NCBI GenBank assembly: GCA_030248195.1
Contig: JASAND010020809.1
Span: forward strand, 1-64,000
Origin: Trissonchulus latispiculum
Lineage: Eukaryota > Nematoda > Enoplea > Enoplida > Ironidae
Length of the DNA: 64,000 nucleotides
Reading direction: 5' to 3'
A program made the translations under genes and the position numbers. The notes under the pieces were generated by a model. The model made no database searches. It was not told the origin of the DNA and was given only the letters and a program-made list of their open reading frames with translations. This document shows positions 33,211-44,862 of this stretch, piece by piece (the stretch's first letter is position 1; each line of letters begins with the position of its first letter).

Positions 33211-35720
33211 TCATACCGACGTGGACCTACATAACCCCGGCTAATAGAGCGGGGCCGAACCGGCTGTTGTCGTTGATTCCTTTGGTCCTGCTGGCCTTGT
33301 TGCCGTTGTGGCTCCTGCTGGTTACGCTGGTCCTGATTCCTTTGCCCTTGGTTCCGTTGGTTCTGGTCGTAGCGACTCCGGGCAGGGGGGTCACCCTCCT
33401 GGCCTCTGTCCCGGTACTGTCGATGGACATTACCCCTAGCCTGCTGTTGACCCTGATCATTCTGACTCAGGTATTGCAGGTAGTCTGGGCACTGTTGTTG
33501 CCTATGGCCAACCAGACCGCATTGCCAACACCTGCCCATAGGCGCGCGGGGTGGTAGTCGTTCATCGTTACGTTGATAACCCTGGTTACGATTCTGGTTC
33601 TGATTCTGGCTTTGCTCTTGAGGCCGCTGTTGGTCCTGCTGGGGTCGCCCCTGAGTGGCATTATAGCCTCGTGGTCCCTGACTCTGGGCACTAAAGACCA
33701 TAACGGCCTGTTCCTTATCCAGTTCTACCTGTACTGACTCCACAATATGGAGAGCCCGAGTGATCAAGTCGTTCTCCCGCACATGGGGCCAGAATTGGAT
33801 GTCGGCCAATGGGGCCGCCATTCTAGAGCGTAGATCCGCTTTCAGGCCTCTTTTGAACTGAGCCACTACCTTCTTTTCCCGATCAAAACCAGGTTCAAAC
33901 GGAAAGGCTTGCACCGCTAGCAAGCGCAGCGCTGCCATGTAGTCGTGTGGCTTTTCGCGCGGTTCCTGTATCCGGCTATAAAACTGCTCAGCATATTGTT
34001 CCGTAGTAACAGGCAAGGGTTCATACAGTTGTCGGATCCTAGTCACTAGGTCCTCGAAAGTATCCGGTGGACAGGGAGTCATAGACTCTTTGACCTTATC
34101 ATCAAGTAAGGTCCACAAAATTCTATACTTCATACCGGCTGGCACGTCGTGAACCTTTACTGTGGTTTCGAAATTCGCCAGCCAGCTGGTAAACTTGATG
34201 TTACTCTGTGACCCTTGAAAGGGTTTAACCCCCTTAAAGCCCTTCAGGTATTCACCCAGATGTTTGAAACTCTCGTATGAAGGGGGTTCTCGCTGCTCCG
34301 AAGGACGTGGTCGTTGCGACCGCTCTCGCCGAGAGGCAGGGCAATCCCGATCCCGTGAATAGCGCCTAGGGCTAGGCGTTCTACGTACCGGTGATGGGGA
34401 CTGGTAGCCCCGTGATGGGGTTCTAGACCGCCGCATATCATCTCTCCGCCGGCGGGGTTGCGCCACCGGCGAACCTCTCACCTGGTCATCAGATGAATCC
34501 AGATCTACAATTGGTGGGACCCGTTGGTGGCTCCCTCTGCGGCTACGGACCGGCTCCGGGCTCGGCTGCCGAGCTGGCTTAGAGTGCCCCATTTGAAACG
34601 GGGGAGCCCCTGCGTCCGGGTCCATGCTGGGGTTGGGCCACATACGCAGTAGCTCCATACAAACTCGAGGGAAATTCTGCTCGAGTGCCTCCCATGTTTC
34701 TCGCGGGATTTCCGCTATCCAAGCTGTAAGCAAACCTCTGATCACGCTATATTCCTGTTCAGTCAGGCCTCGCACTCGGAAAAGTCCAGCAGTATCAGGC
34801 GTTTGGGGCCGGTGTCGGACCGGTACGGTGGGTTGGTCCCGTAGCGGGACCACCCACGCATCCATGGGTCCGCGCACTTTCGGTTTCCTCTCCGGTTCTT
34901 GTTCTGAATCACCCCCGTCCGGCCGTTGGCTACTGCTAGCCCGTTTCGGGCGCTTTGACCGTGTAAGGTCAATATGGGCGGTTGAGCGGAACCGTGGGCC
35001 TGACACTGCTGGTTCACTAGGGCCTGCTACCCCTGGTTGGCGCGAATGTCCAGTCCCCTCTTGCCGCCGCGGCTTAGAGCGGGTAAACGGAGGAAATGGC
35101 TTAGCTCCGAGCTGCCGACGCACAATAGAGCTATCCGACCCCGAGCGTGGTCGTTGCTGGAATAAATTTAATTCCAGTTGATTAATAAACGTTCGTAGGT
35201 CCGCAACATCGGAGATACCTGGCACGGATTCCGCTAACGGCTCCTTATCGGACTCTCTGTTCCGGAGAGTTGAATCAATCCGGGCTAGCTTAAGGCGGAG
35301 AAACTCCAGTTGATCGCGAAGGCTAGCCTGTTCGTCCCATTCCTCTTCGATAAACTCACCCTGATCGGTAGGTGACAGGAACTCATCGGTCTTCTGTGAG
35401 GCCTCATCCTCTTGTTGGTCGTCGTGACCCTGGTCCGTGACTTCTTCGAATAATTCCCCCCTTTTGGAGGCTTTATTTTTAGCCGAGTCTGATCGCAGAT
35501 ACGGTCTACTAAGCGTAGCGCTTGTAGATGCAGGGCCCGCCGATGCCTGGCTGGACGACGATTGAGTAGAAGAATTCTTGCTCAAGGCCGGTTGGGGAAA
35601 CAGCCGCCCAAAACCATCTGGGTTCAAGGGCCGGTTATCCATGGCGTCACTTGAAGTGGCCGTATCGGCCGGCTTGGTCGAAGCCTTAGACGTTTTCACG
35701 GGTGAATGTTGAACAGACAT
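33165..35720 (-). CDS. gag: Gypsy Gag polyprotein
   Basis: 851 residues from ATG at 35720 to TAG at 33165. It would form the capsid and package element RNA. The N-terminal half is serine/arginine/proline-rich and probably disordered. The region around residues 490-660 (from YLKGFKGVKPFQG onwards) reads like a retrotransposon capsid domain. A single zinc knuckle, CWQCGLVGHRQQQC, fitting CX2CX4HX4C, lies near residue 725-740. The tail is rich in Q, N and R (repeated QRNQ), as expected for a nucleocapsid that binds RNA. It lies 287 bp from the 5' LTR and overlaps pol in the -1 frame. The frame is intact. Confidence 0.93.
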   Translation of the reverse strand: MSVQHSPVKTSKASTKPADTATSSDAMDNRPLNPDGFGRLFPQPALSKNSSTQSSSSQASAGPASTSATLSRPYLRSDSAKNKASKRGELFEEVTDQGHDDQQEDEASQKTDEFLSPTDQGEFIEEEWDEQASLRDQLEFLRLKLARIDSTLRNRESDKEPLAESVPGISDVADLRTFINQLELNLFQQRPRSGSDSSIVRRQLGAKPFPPFTRSKPRRQEGTGHSRQPGVAGPSEPAVSGPRFRSTAHIDLTRSKRPKRASSSQRPDGGDSEQEPERKPKVRGPMDAWVVPLRDQPTVPVRHRPQTPDTAGLFRVRGLTEQEYSVIRGLLTAWIAEIPRETWEALEQNFPRVCMELLRMWPNPSMDPDAGAPPFQMGHSKPARQPSPEPVRSRRGSHQRVPPIVDLDSSDDQVRGSPVAQPRRRRDDMRRSRTPSRGYQSPSPVRRTPSPRRYSRDRDCPASRRERSQRPRPSEQREPPSYESFKHLGEYLKGFKGVKPFQGSQSNIKFTSWLANFETTVKVHDVPAGMKYRILWTLLDDKVKESMTPCPPDTFEDLVTRIRQLYEPLPVTTEQYAEQFYSRIQEPREKPHDYMAALRLLAVQAFPFEPGFDREKKVVAQFKRGLKADLRSRMAAPLADIQFWPHVRENDLITRALHIVESVQVELDKEQAVMVFSAQSQGPRGYNATQGRPQQDQQRPQEQSQNQNQNRNQGYQRNDERLPPRAPMGRCWQCGLVGHRQQQCPDYLQYLSQNDQGQQQARGNVHRQYRDRGQEGDPPARSRYDQNQRNQGQRNQDQRNQQEPQRQQGQQDQRNQRQQPVRPRSISRGYVGPRRYEGFPETGNENAGHGQ

Positions 35721-36007
35721 TTATATAAGATTCGAAGAAAATTTACACAAACTGTAAAATCAGCAATTACGCACGTACGATTAGTTAAAAATAGACACTC
35801 AAGTTGAAACAACACACTGAATTAATTACAAGAACAACAGAATTAAAAGACACTACACTAGGAGATCAAATCCGAGAAGCAAAACAAAGAAAAGGGAAAA
35901 CAAATGACAGTACTACTATGACAAAAGAAAAAAAAAGCAAGAATACAAAAATAAACTGGGACAAACGAGGAGAGATAAAAGAAAAAGGTCGAGGACTGGC
36001 AGCCTAA
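35721..36007 (-). other. Leader between the 5' LTR and gag
   Basis: 287 bp holding the expected primer-binding site and packaging region. The bases next to the LTR on the minus strand read TTAGGCTGCCAGTCCTCGAC. There is no TGG-starting match to a tRNA 3' end directly adjacent, so the priming tRNA is not identified. Confidence 0.5.
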
Positions 36008-37222
36008 TGTAAAGTTGGAAGTGTAAGGGCAACCAAACTTTACGGGTGGAAACTGTGCGCGTATGGAAACGACGAACCTGGAGGAGACTTATGTTCCAGT
36101 CGACCTGGGCAGGATCTCGCCAAGAATAATTAAACCTAACCAAAGACTAAATAAGGTTGACTAACGGGCTAATAAACGCCTAACTATTGACTACGGAAAG
36201 AACTTTGAAATAAATTAAATACACACTCAGTGAATAATTAGCTTACCTAGACTTGGAAATAACTCAGAGTCCTACCTACCGACTATACAGTTCTAATAAA
36301 AACTAACTAAGACACCCTAACGGTTCAGCTACTGAGACCGCATTTAATAAAGTAAATATAAACAAAGGGAGCGACTCCCGAAATTAAGCACAGACCAATA
36401 CAGGAAATATTGACAGAAACACATTCATCATAAAAATTGACAGAGCAGATAAATTTAGACAGAGAAGATTCAAACGAATATAAGCGCAAATGAAATAACA
36501 ACAAATAAACAGGGCCTGAATAAAACTTTAGATACAGTTACAAGACAGTTTACATGCACAGGTTCAACCCCAAAAATTGTTTAAACCCTTAAGAAAAACT
36601 ATGATCTCAAATAATATTTCCCTAAGCCGTCGCGGCTAACTAAAGTGCAAGATATGGCATAATAAACCCTTTTCTAAAATTAAACAGCCATATTAGTTAC
36701 CGATTAAAAGGAAATAAAGCAAAATAACACACCCCTAATAAATTTGAATTGGCCCACGAGGTCGCCTCGGAGTTTAGTGTAAAAGAAATAAATTAAAATC
36801 AATACTTACGAATATCCCAAGGCAGGCTCCAAACTAAAAGGCAATGGCTAGGCACACAAATAGAAAAGTACAGCCGCACGCTAGAGTTAAGAAAGACAAG
36901 ACTGACTAGTTTTAAAATGAAGGCTGAAAGGACTAGTTTAGACGTGTGTTGGTGGAACGGGATTGGTTGATTTTTGAGACCCTCTTGCAGACCCGACTAT
37001 GCGCTTCCACAAGTCTAGCTCAGCAGCGCCACCTAGTCGCTAAGTGGGCTGAATAAAACATAGCGCATTTCAACATAATAAAACGAACACTTTTAGACTA
37101 ATTTCAACCCAAATTTACATAACACATATTTCTCATCAAAAACACCACTCTTACTAAAAATTCACATTAAGATAAACTCATTAAAATACACACAATTCAC
37201 ACCTCACAGCTCACACATTACA
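36008..37222 (-). repeat. 5' LTR of the Gypsy element
   Basis: 1,215 bp with the same TGTAA...TTACA ends as the other LTR. On the minus strand this LTR lies upstream of gag and should contain the promoter. The core promoter could not be pinpointed. Confidence 0.95.
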
Positions 37223-37671
37223 GCTGGCTGCTGATTTCTCAACAGGGTGAGAAAACGATTCAATGCCCAATTGAGCTTTGTATATAAGTCTTTAGCCTTT
37301 GGCCGCAATGTCTGAGGAAGTAAACACGAACATTGTATTGAAACCTATGTGCTCACATATTGATTGTGTATTAATATATAACATACCTACTTGTATGTAT
37401 ATGTACATGTATGTGCATACATTACACGCACAAATGAATCGCAGCTTAAGAAACCGACGGCCCCGAAGGCCTCGGCGGCCCCGCTAGCCCCGCTGGCCCG
37501 TCAGGACAGGTTGGCCCCGTCGGCCCGGCAGGCCCCACGGGCCTTGAAGCGGGCCGGGCTTTGCAAGGTAGACGGACCGGGCCCGGGCCGGGCCGCACTC
37601 TATAAAATCGGGGCCGGGCCGGCCCAGGCCCCAGGCCCGCTTCACGGCCCGGTCACAGCCCTAAGCGTCAT

Positions 37672-39831
37672 CCAGTACTAGGGCTATCCGGGCGAATTTC
37701 TGTGAACTTGCAGTTTTTAACAGATTTTGCTGAAATTTAGCATGGATCTATTTCAACAAATTATTGACCAATCTGCAGCAAAGTTTCAAAGTTTAAGTTT
37801 TTAAGGGGTTAACGACATGAGTAAAACTGCAATTGAAGGGGAGCCAACCAAAGATTTTTACGATTTTCATGAAAAGTCGTATATTTTCAGAGTTCGCTGA
37901 AAAGTAATCTAAAGACAGTGCTTCGGTCTAGGTTTTCGTTGTTTCTTTTGCCAGCTTGCAATTTAGCCCACAATAAAGTGCTAATGAATAGTTGAACCGA
38001 AAAACAGGTACCACGTTCGTTTGCTGAGACCACGACAGAGCACAAAAAACCTTTGTTCATATTTTCAGCAAAATCGGATTCTCTTGGTTACTAAAAACTC
38101 AGCAATTTTGGTCAATTTCAACAAAACTTTAATACTAAAACACATAGGTGCAGCAAAATTAAATAGAAAAATGTTGGCTTATTAAAATTCAATGAAGATT
38201 TCAAATTTGAATTGAAATGGTTGCCCTTAGAATCACAGTTAGGATAACAATTGATACTGTACTGTAATTCTGATGAGCATAACCAGTTGCAGCTAAGTTT
38301 GCGTAACATTTGTCCAGATGTCCTTTTAAAAAGTCAAAAATTCATATTTGTTAAAGTTTACAGTAATTTTCATGGCAAAATAAAAGCTTTAATAAAAATC
38401 CACCTTTTGAGAAAAAATTGAGCTTTCGGTTAGTTGTAGTGTCCCCTTGATTCGACTTTTCAGTTTCGTTGTAGTGTTGTAGTGTCCCCCCTCATTCGAC
38501 TTCTGTTGTCAGCTCTCATACATACTTCAAATTTGCATTTATAGCTGGTGTTAATTAATTTACAAAAAATAATTTAGAGCCTATTTATAATGATAATTAA
38601 TTATTTTACTTTAATTAATTTTATTTAATTATTATTTCTAAAAATGCAGCATGTTTAAGTTTAAGGTAGTGATTCCTTTTGGGCACATATTATTGGTTAA
38701 CAGTTCAAATCAAGATGAAATTTGATGTAACTTTCCAAAATAAGTTCTTTTAGCATTCTAACACCCTCCGCGCAATCCCGCTTCAAAACTTTGACGTCTC
38801 CGTTCAGGGCAGTTTTTCCCGATTTTTAACAATTAGACAGCAGCTGCATAGCTATGATTGTATTCATTTGAAAGATCTTGTTGAGCTCTACATTTTCGCT
38901 TTTTGAAACACCTTTCTAGCTTTTCTCTATAGTGAGATATAGCTGATTTTCTTATTTTGGCGTTGAAAACTTGTCATTTTTGAGGAAATTAAATAATCCG
39001 CCATATCTTGAGCTACGCAAGCCGTAAAATTAAACTAAGGGTGTCAGTTTGAAGGTCTCGTCGGGGCCGATTATTCATGGCATTGTAATATTCTAAATGC
39101 TATCCCGTACGCTGCTATCATAAAAAATGTATATAGTTTTTGTAAAAAACATGACCAAATTTTTTCCAGCGATTGTGGAACATTTACTATGCAAGCTAGA
39201 GGGTTGCCACTTACTAGACGAGTTTTACACAAAAATACCCAGGGACCCTTTTTAATTGCCCCGATTGCTGCTTTCGAGCTAAAGTGTCGCTTGCCAAAGT
39301 TGGGAAAACTAGGCAAAATCCGGTTGCACATACATTTTAGTTAATTTCTTTATAACGAAGAGCGGTTTCATAATAATTAAAAAAGTCGCCTCACGAAAAA
39401 ATTTGCTTTAGTCTGCAAAAAATCTGTAAAATTAAATTACTTCGAAAATGCAGTAAAATAATTTCCAAGAACTAAAGTTATGTTCACTGTATTCAGTAGA
39501 AAGAGAAAATATTAAGCTCCATTTTGATATAAAAATGGCTTCTTAACTCCTAGGTATGAATGAGTAATAACGGTTCAAAGTTGATGTCTCCAAAAGTAAT
39601 TACCACCTTAAAACATTTTGTTCGATCAATTTTTATTTTATTGAGTAGCCTATTTCGTTACTTTAGCGTAAATAATTCAGCTGATTGTTGGCAAATGCTA
39701 AAGTAATTTTGAAGCATTATGAACCATCCAATGAAATTAAATGGTGCACTTTCATTGGCTCGATTATCTTGTCATTTTTAAAGCTTTATTACGCGCGCAA
39801 AATGCGGCAATAACAAGTAAAGGATAGAAGA
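37672..39831. other. Unassigned AT-rich stretch
   Basis: No recognised gene. An imperfect short direct repeat (TGTAGTGTCCCC, then ATTCGACTT) occurs at about 38434-38505. Otherwise nothing is seen. Confidence 0.35.
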
Positions 39832-40152
39832 TTTTAACTCGTTTAACCCGCGCGCTGAGACGCGGGTTAAAATTCAATGTAAAATCTCGTGAGCGAGTTA
39901 AAAGAGTTAAATTTAACCCATTCATGAAAAGGGTAGAGTTAAATTTAACTCTGCAGGTTTTAAACTCCACGTGTCATTAACGAAAAGAGTAGAGTTAAAA
40001 GAGTTAATTTTTAACTCTTTTCGCGAATGAGCGTAGAGTTAAAAATTTTAACTCTGCTTAACTCGGCGAGTTAATTTTAACTCGTTTAACCCATTCGCGG
40101 AAAGGATCGAGTTAAATTTAACTCGTTTAACCCATTCGCGAAAAGGCCCTAA
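39832..40152. mobile_element. GAGTTAAAA MITE cluster, copy 2
   Basis: Many TTTAACTC/GAGTTAAA units in both orientations with ACCCATTCGCG and CATTCATGAAAAG blocks, ending ATTCGCGAAAAGGCCCTAAG at 40152. The right end matches the family terminus; the left end is not clear, so it may be a composite of partial copies. Confidence 0.55.
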
Positions 40153-40251
40153 GAAGCCATCCTTAAATCAAAATACATCAAAGTAGATGAACATTTTGTG
40201 TACTTGTATAAGTGCACAAGTTTTGATGAAATGCAGTGGTCTTGTGGAAGA

Positions 40252-40408
40252 CTTAGGGCCTTTTCGCGCAGCTAGTTAAACGGGTTAAAAGAGTTAAAGT
40301 TAGCTCAATGCTTTTCGTGCACAGTTCAGTTTAACTCTCCCCCAGGGTTAAACGAGTTAAAATTTTTTAACTCTACTCTTTTAACTCCCTCGAAAAGGCC
40401 CTAAGGTG
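40252..40408. mobile_element. GAGTTAAAA MITE, copy 3 (complete)
   Basis: About 157 bp with ends CTTAGGGCCTTTTCG and CGAAAAGGCCCTAAG in inverted orientation. The interior is made of GAGTTAAAA-type units. The TAGGG-type end hints at hAT, but no 8-bp target duplication is visible. No coding sequence. Confidence 0.7.
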
Positions 40409-40927
40409 TTTAAAATTTTACATAACTAAATTGAATTACCTCTTGGTGTGTGGATTAGAAATTAGGGCACTTGTGGTTAACTTACTAATCCAATCTCAAA
40501 TTTGAAGGATAAAAACACTTAAACCTATGGAAATATCAGAATTTTTGAACGTGTGCAGCTCACAAAATCATAGGATTTTCTCCCTAATTTCATGCCTATG
40601 CATGCAGTATACTACTAATATACAGTATACAAATAATAATTGATAATAATTATACGGTTAATAAAAGTAAATTTGATTTCTAGCTGTATCCAATCCAAAC
40701 ATAGAGCACTAGCTGCGAAAACAGTGGTAGGCATAAGATGGAGGATGTGATTCTTGAAGCAGGACGGACTGGACAGGACATTACAGCGATGACATATATA
40801 TAATTTTAAAAAATTCCAGGCACCCCAGTCCCAATTGTGCTTTGTGTTTGGTAATATAATTTCATAGCTTTTAGGTTGAGCTAGCACTGAGGATTTGTTT
40901 AGAAGAATGGCAGGCATGTGGGGTGTA
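40409..40927. other. Unassigned stretch
   Basis: No gene or repeat recognised. Confidence 0.3.
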
Positions 40928-41372
40928 AAAGGTCCCCCTGTGTCTGTTGCCGCTTCTAAAATTATATTTAGGATGGATCTCTGGAACAATGATATACTTC
41001 CACTAAATATAAAACATGAAACACTGGCTGATTTTCTTACTATCCCTGCTGAGCGCTCGGCTATTCCCTACCTCCCTCTTTTCTCCGCTTCTACTTCTTT
41101 TCTTCTGATACATCCATTTTTAGTTCCGAACGAGTATACAGATTTTCTCATCCTAGTCACTATTGATTTGTGGGGGCATTCGTTCGTTACGTTAACAGAA
41201 TATACAGAATATGTGATCTCGATTCTCGATTGCCTTGTGTGTGACTGCGACCACCTTAGCGTAGGGCCGTGCCCTTCGCCTCTCCGCCTCTTGTCTGCCA
41301 TTCAGCGGACTGCAGGAAGCAGCATGCAAAAGGTCTCTATGAGTATCTAAATTGTGCAAGGGACCACGATAA
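40928..41372 (+). repeat. Dispersed repeat V, copy 2
   Basis: Aligns with 15028-15475 in the same orientation (CATCCTAGTCACTATT, GTGTGACTGCG, TCTCCGCCTCTTGTCTGCCA, AAAGGTCTCTATGAGTA, CACGATAAAAA). An open frame of 151 codons crosses it (40895-41350, +), but it has no recognisable motif and is not obviously kept in the other copy. Confidence 0.6.
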
Positions 41373-41668
41373 AAAAATTCAAGTTTTCAGATTTTTTGCA
41401 CTGATGTGAATTTTCTTACAATCTATTTCATGACTCTTCTTAATACAATTTCGGTGAATACGAAACTATTCTTGAATACTGACCCTGAAATACTAGACAC
41501 TAAAACCAAACCATAAGGCTAAGACTACAACAGTAAACACATTTGCCAGCAGCTCGCGATCGAAGACCCATGCGCTGGACGCCGGACCCCTACAATTTTC
41601 TAACTTCTCTTCAGAGCGAATGAGCAGACGCGAAATCGTATTGTGTACTGGTCTGCTACCTGGAGTCT
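41373..41668. other. Unassigned stretch
   Basis: No gene or repeat recognised. Confidence 0.3.
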
Positions 41669-43029
41669 GTTGCATAAAACTACATTGCTCACATTGTAGT
41701 GTAAATGTAGCAGTTGGGTTGCATAAAAATGTATACATTTATCTGTAGCTACATGGCTGTACAACATAAAATATAAGATATATATAAATGTAGTTTTCCA
41801 CAGTGATACATGCTCTATAATTCTGTGTGGATGTAGTCTTGGGTTGCATAAAATTAATGCTACACTGTGTACTAGGAAAATTTATAGAAAATGTAGCTAC
41901 ACTATCCATAAAGGGTTTGGCCATTCCTAGTTGCCATTTTTCCGGCTACGCCTCAACGTAACCGGCTGTTATACAGTATTCAGTGTTTATTAAATTTTAA
42001 CTCAATGTTAAAGTGTCTCAAGTTGCTATTAGTGCAGGGCTAAACATATAGGGTGAGGGTTAATAATTTCAAGTCATATCAGCAGTTTTCTTAATTCTCC
42101 TTCTTCTGCTGCTGTAAACAGCACAAGTTTGTGTAATTATGCAAATTAGGTTGCAAGTTTTTAAATTCTAAAACATTTTGAACTGATGCACTCAGGAAAC
42201 ACGCACCAGATGTTAAGGAAACGGCAAAATTCAAATACATTCCTTCCATCCTTAGTCAATTAAAACGAACAGGTAACCTTTGGCCAGAGGCTCAGGCTGT
42301 AGATACGAGGCCCGGAGTACCGGGGTAATTCAGACTAAGGTTTTGGCAAAGGCTACGTCGCCTAGATAAAGCTTTCTGAAGCGCCCACCAAAGTAACGGT
42401 TTAAACTATTGCAAGAAATGTTTTAAAAGCGTCAACAGTTGTATTCTCTTTACCTGACTACCGAATGTACTAAAGAAAACATTTACTGCGTAGCCGGATA
42501 CTGAGACTGTTACTGGCACTCCACGACTGCCAACAACTATTTTGCACACAACTTCTGCTTGTTTTGCTAATTTAATGGCAATTTTCAGCTAACGATGAAT
42601 AGTAAGGATATTTTAGTATGAATATTAAGTACTTTTAATATCTGGACTCTAGCATTCCTGTTGTAACTAAATTTTTTCACATAACACATATAAAACTTTA
42701 ATTGAACTTTAACTGAAGGGTTCTACCATTTTTGTTCTTTATAAATGTCTTTTAATAGGAATTGCTCTTGAGCATTCTTCTGCATGCACGTTGGGTAGAT
42801 AACGTGTCCGTGTAGTCTTTTCCTAACTTTCCATAATTTCAATTGTGGGAAGGAATCATCATTTGAAATATGGGAATACGCAGGAAAGCTACACTTTTCT
42901 AAAGAATGTAGTTGTATCAGTTGTAGCAACATGTTTTATGCAGGATTGAGGATGCAGGCTGTGTAGTTGCAGCTATGTACCTTTTGTGTAGACAATTCCG
43001 TGTAATCAGCAAATGTAGTTTTACGCAAC
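41669..43029. mobile_element. Non-autonomous TIR element
   Basis: Terminal inverted repeats of 18 bp, GTTGCATAAAACTACATT at 41669 and its complement with one change ending at 43029. The terminal motif TTGCATAAAA recurs near 41711 and 41846 in the left end, and related GTAGTT/TTTATGCA motifs recur at the right end. No transposase is encoded in the roughly 1.36 kb. Superfamily undetermined. Confidence 0.6.
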
Positions 43030-44353
43030 GAAGGCACCCTGACAACTGAGGCCAACTGTTCGAGTCATCTGGATCTGATCACTGCGCACTCTTGCTACCA
43101 CTAACTAAATATCACCTACCCAACTTGGTCTTTTTACTATTTATTTCTGTATATATGTATATATTTATTAAAACATAAATATCACTGTAAAGACTGACTT
43201 ACATAAAACAAAAACATAATACCAAACGGATCACTCCACGCTGTTCCGCAACCTTAATAAACTCCACCAAAGCTACAAACTACAAATTATTAACACTCTG
43301 TCTGTATCACACATGCTCTATTATTGCTACATCGCACACAGAAACAACTAATAACTCTGACTCAACTACTGAATACACAGGTCAACTGTCACTTGCTGAA
43401 ATTCAAACGAACGATTTGAAATAAGCCAAAACAATCCAATTATCCACAGAAATTTCAAGTAAGTGAAATATAATCAAATCAATATAGGATATATTTATAT
43501 ATCTGAGATGAAATTTTTTCCACTGTTTTACTAATTACAGCAAAGAAATTGTCTACCAAAGAAATAATCTAAAAACAAGTAAAACAAAACAGATATAAAC
43601 AGAAGAGAAAGACCAAATACACTGGGGATTTTGTAGCTCATGATAACATTTACGTAAATACATTATAGACAGATACATGAAAATTAAATTGTGGGAATCA
43701 CATTAAAGAAGGACGTCATAACTTGAATTATAGCAGCACAAAACAATACCGGGTCTTTTCAGTGCAGGATTTGTCAAAGTTTAAATCTTTTGTCCCTTTT
43801 TATATATAAATACGTATAATCGAAAATATGTGCAAAAATGAACCATTAATCTTACTTCGATGAATCCTTCGCTTAAAAGACCGCTGACTAATCATAACGA
43901 TGCATATTGTTTACCGGCCTGATGTTGCCTAGGCCGGAATTAAAACAATCTAATTAAAACACCATGGTCTAATTGAGGACGGTAAACAACATCACAAATA
44001 AATAAAAGAATACCAATATATACATATACATAATCAAGCTAATAAAACTTTCAGTTAGTTTTCCAAAAAAACCGTAGTTTCCTTAGACTTTTACTGTAAA
44101 ATCTAAAAATGTCATGACTTGGACCTAGCTTTTCATGATAAGTAAATATGGAGCCAAGACAGGATCAATTCTGTACACAAACACAAAATACAGGAACGAA
44201 GAAAGAGAAACAAACAAAGGAAGCCCATTATCCAAATCGATTTAGCATCACCGTAAAAATAAATCAAACTAACAGAATATACAGGAAAAAACCGCCCTTG
44301 GGACACCAGGGGGTAAGGGAGGGAAATAGCTTGTTTAGGCTTGATTTTTAACA
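43030..44353 (-). other. 3' flank and probable 3' UTR of the KIF13-like gene
   Basis: AT-rich and without coding sequence. On the minus strand AATAAA-type hexamers occur near 43141-43170, about 1.2 kb past the stop. They could serve as polyadenylation signals, but this is not decisive. Confidence 0.35.
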
Positions 44354-44862
44354 TCATCTTCTGGAATGACGAGCCTTACTGGCGGCTGTCGGACGGGTCA
44401 GACTGGCCAGTGAGCCAGAACGGCGACTTTCAGTCAATCTAGGTGGTCGCGAGCCCCCGCCAGAACCAGTGGTAGCGGAAGAAGTCAGCGAGCCCGAGAC
44501 GGATGCCGTCATGGCGCTATTGTTGTTCCCGCCGCCGCTTTCTCGTCGATGAAGACTGGCCGTAGAACCGGATTTGGCCCCGTTCTTCTGAAGCCCTCCA
44601 CTCCGGCCGCTTCCAGCACCGGTGGATCGTCGATCGTTGGTCATCGATTCAGAGGTACGGGAACGAGAAGGTGGAGGCGGCGGTTTGGCGGCCAGAGTAC
44701 TGGCACGTCCGCCGGCCTGATATGCATCGCGTTTGGAGGAGGCCCCAGTCGAACCACCACTGGAAGAAGTGATAGGATAGACTTTGTGCGGTTTCACAAA
44801 CATACCACAGTTCGGATCACAGCTGAAATATCGTACGCCCTTCACGCAGCCATCGTGTCTGC
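44354..44862 (-). CDS. KIF13-like gene, last exon: end of CAP-Gly and basic tail
   Basis: 509 bp after GTTTGCAG to TGA at 44354. Completes CAP-Gly with GRHDGCVKGVRYFSCDPNCG and MFVKPHKV, then a Ser/Gly/Arg-rich tail ending HSRR. The groove motif is GRHDG where most CAP-Gly domains have GKNDG. Confidence 0.9.

Larger units (their letters stand above)
21820..37222 (-). mobile_element. Full-length Ty3/Gypsy LTR retrotransposon, about 15.4 kb
   Basis: Minus-strand element: 5' LTR 36008-37222, leader 35721-36007, gag 35720-33165, pol 33210-27274 in the -1 frame, a long region without a large frame 27273-23035, then 3' LTR 21820-23034. The domain order protease, reverse transcriptase, RNase H, integrase is the Ty3/Gypsy order (in Copia, integrase precedes reverse transcriptase). 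Both frames are intact and the LTRs differ at about two positions in 1,215, so the insertion is recent. No chromodomain or recognisable envelope protein is seen. The long 3' non-ORF segment makes it large for the group. Confidence 0.95.
21143..37663. mobile_element. Non-autonomous hAT transposon, copy 2, split by a Gypsy element
   Basis: Ends TAGGGCTGT and ACAGCCCTA as in copy 1, with a perfect 8-bp target duplication, AGCGTCAT, at 21135-21142 and 37664-37671. The hAT parts are 21143-21819 and 37223-37663, about 1.1 kb in total, homologous along their length to copy 1 including the GGCCCGG-rich ends. The Gypsy element occupies 21820-37222. No transposase is encoded. Confidence 0.92.

Noticed and set aside
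33138..33557. Plus-strand frame of 139 codons opposite gag, and others at 32533-33077 and 34624-35181
   Set aside because: Antisense shadows of intact gag and pol; no independent support.
40895..41350. 151-codon plus-strand frame
   Set aside because: It overlaps a dispersed repeat whose other copy does not obviously preserve the frame, and it has no motif.
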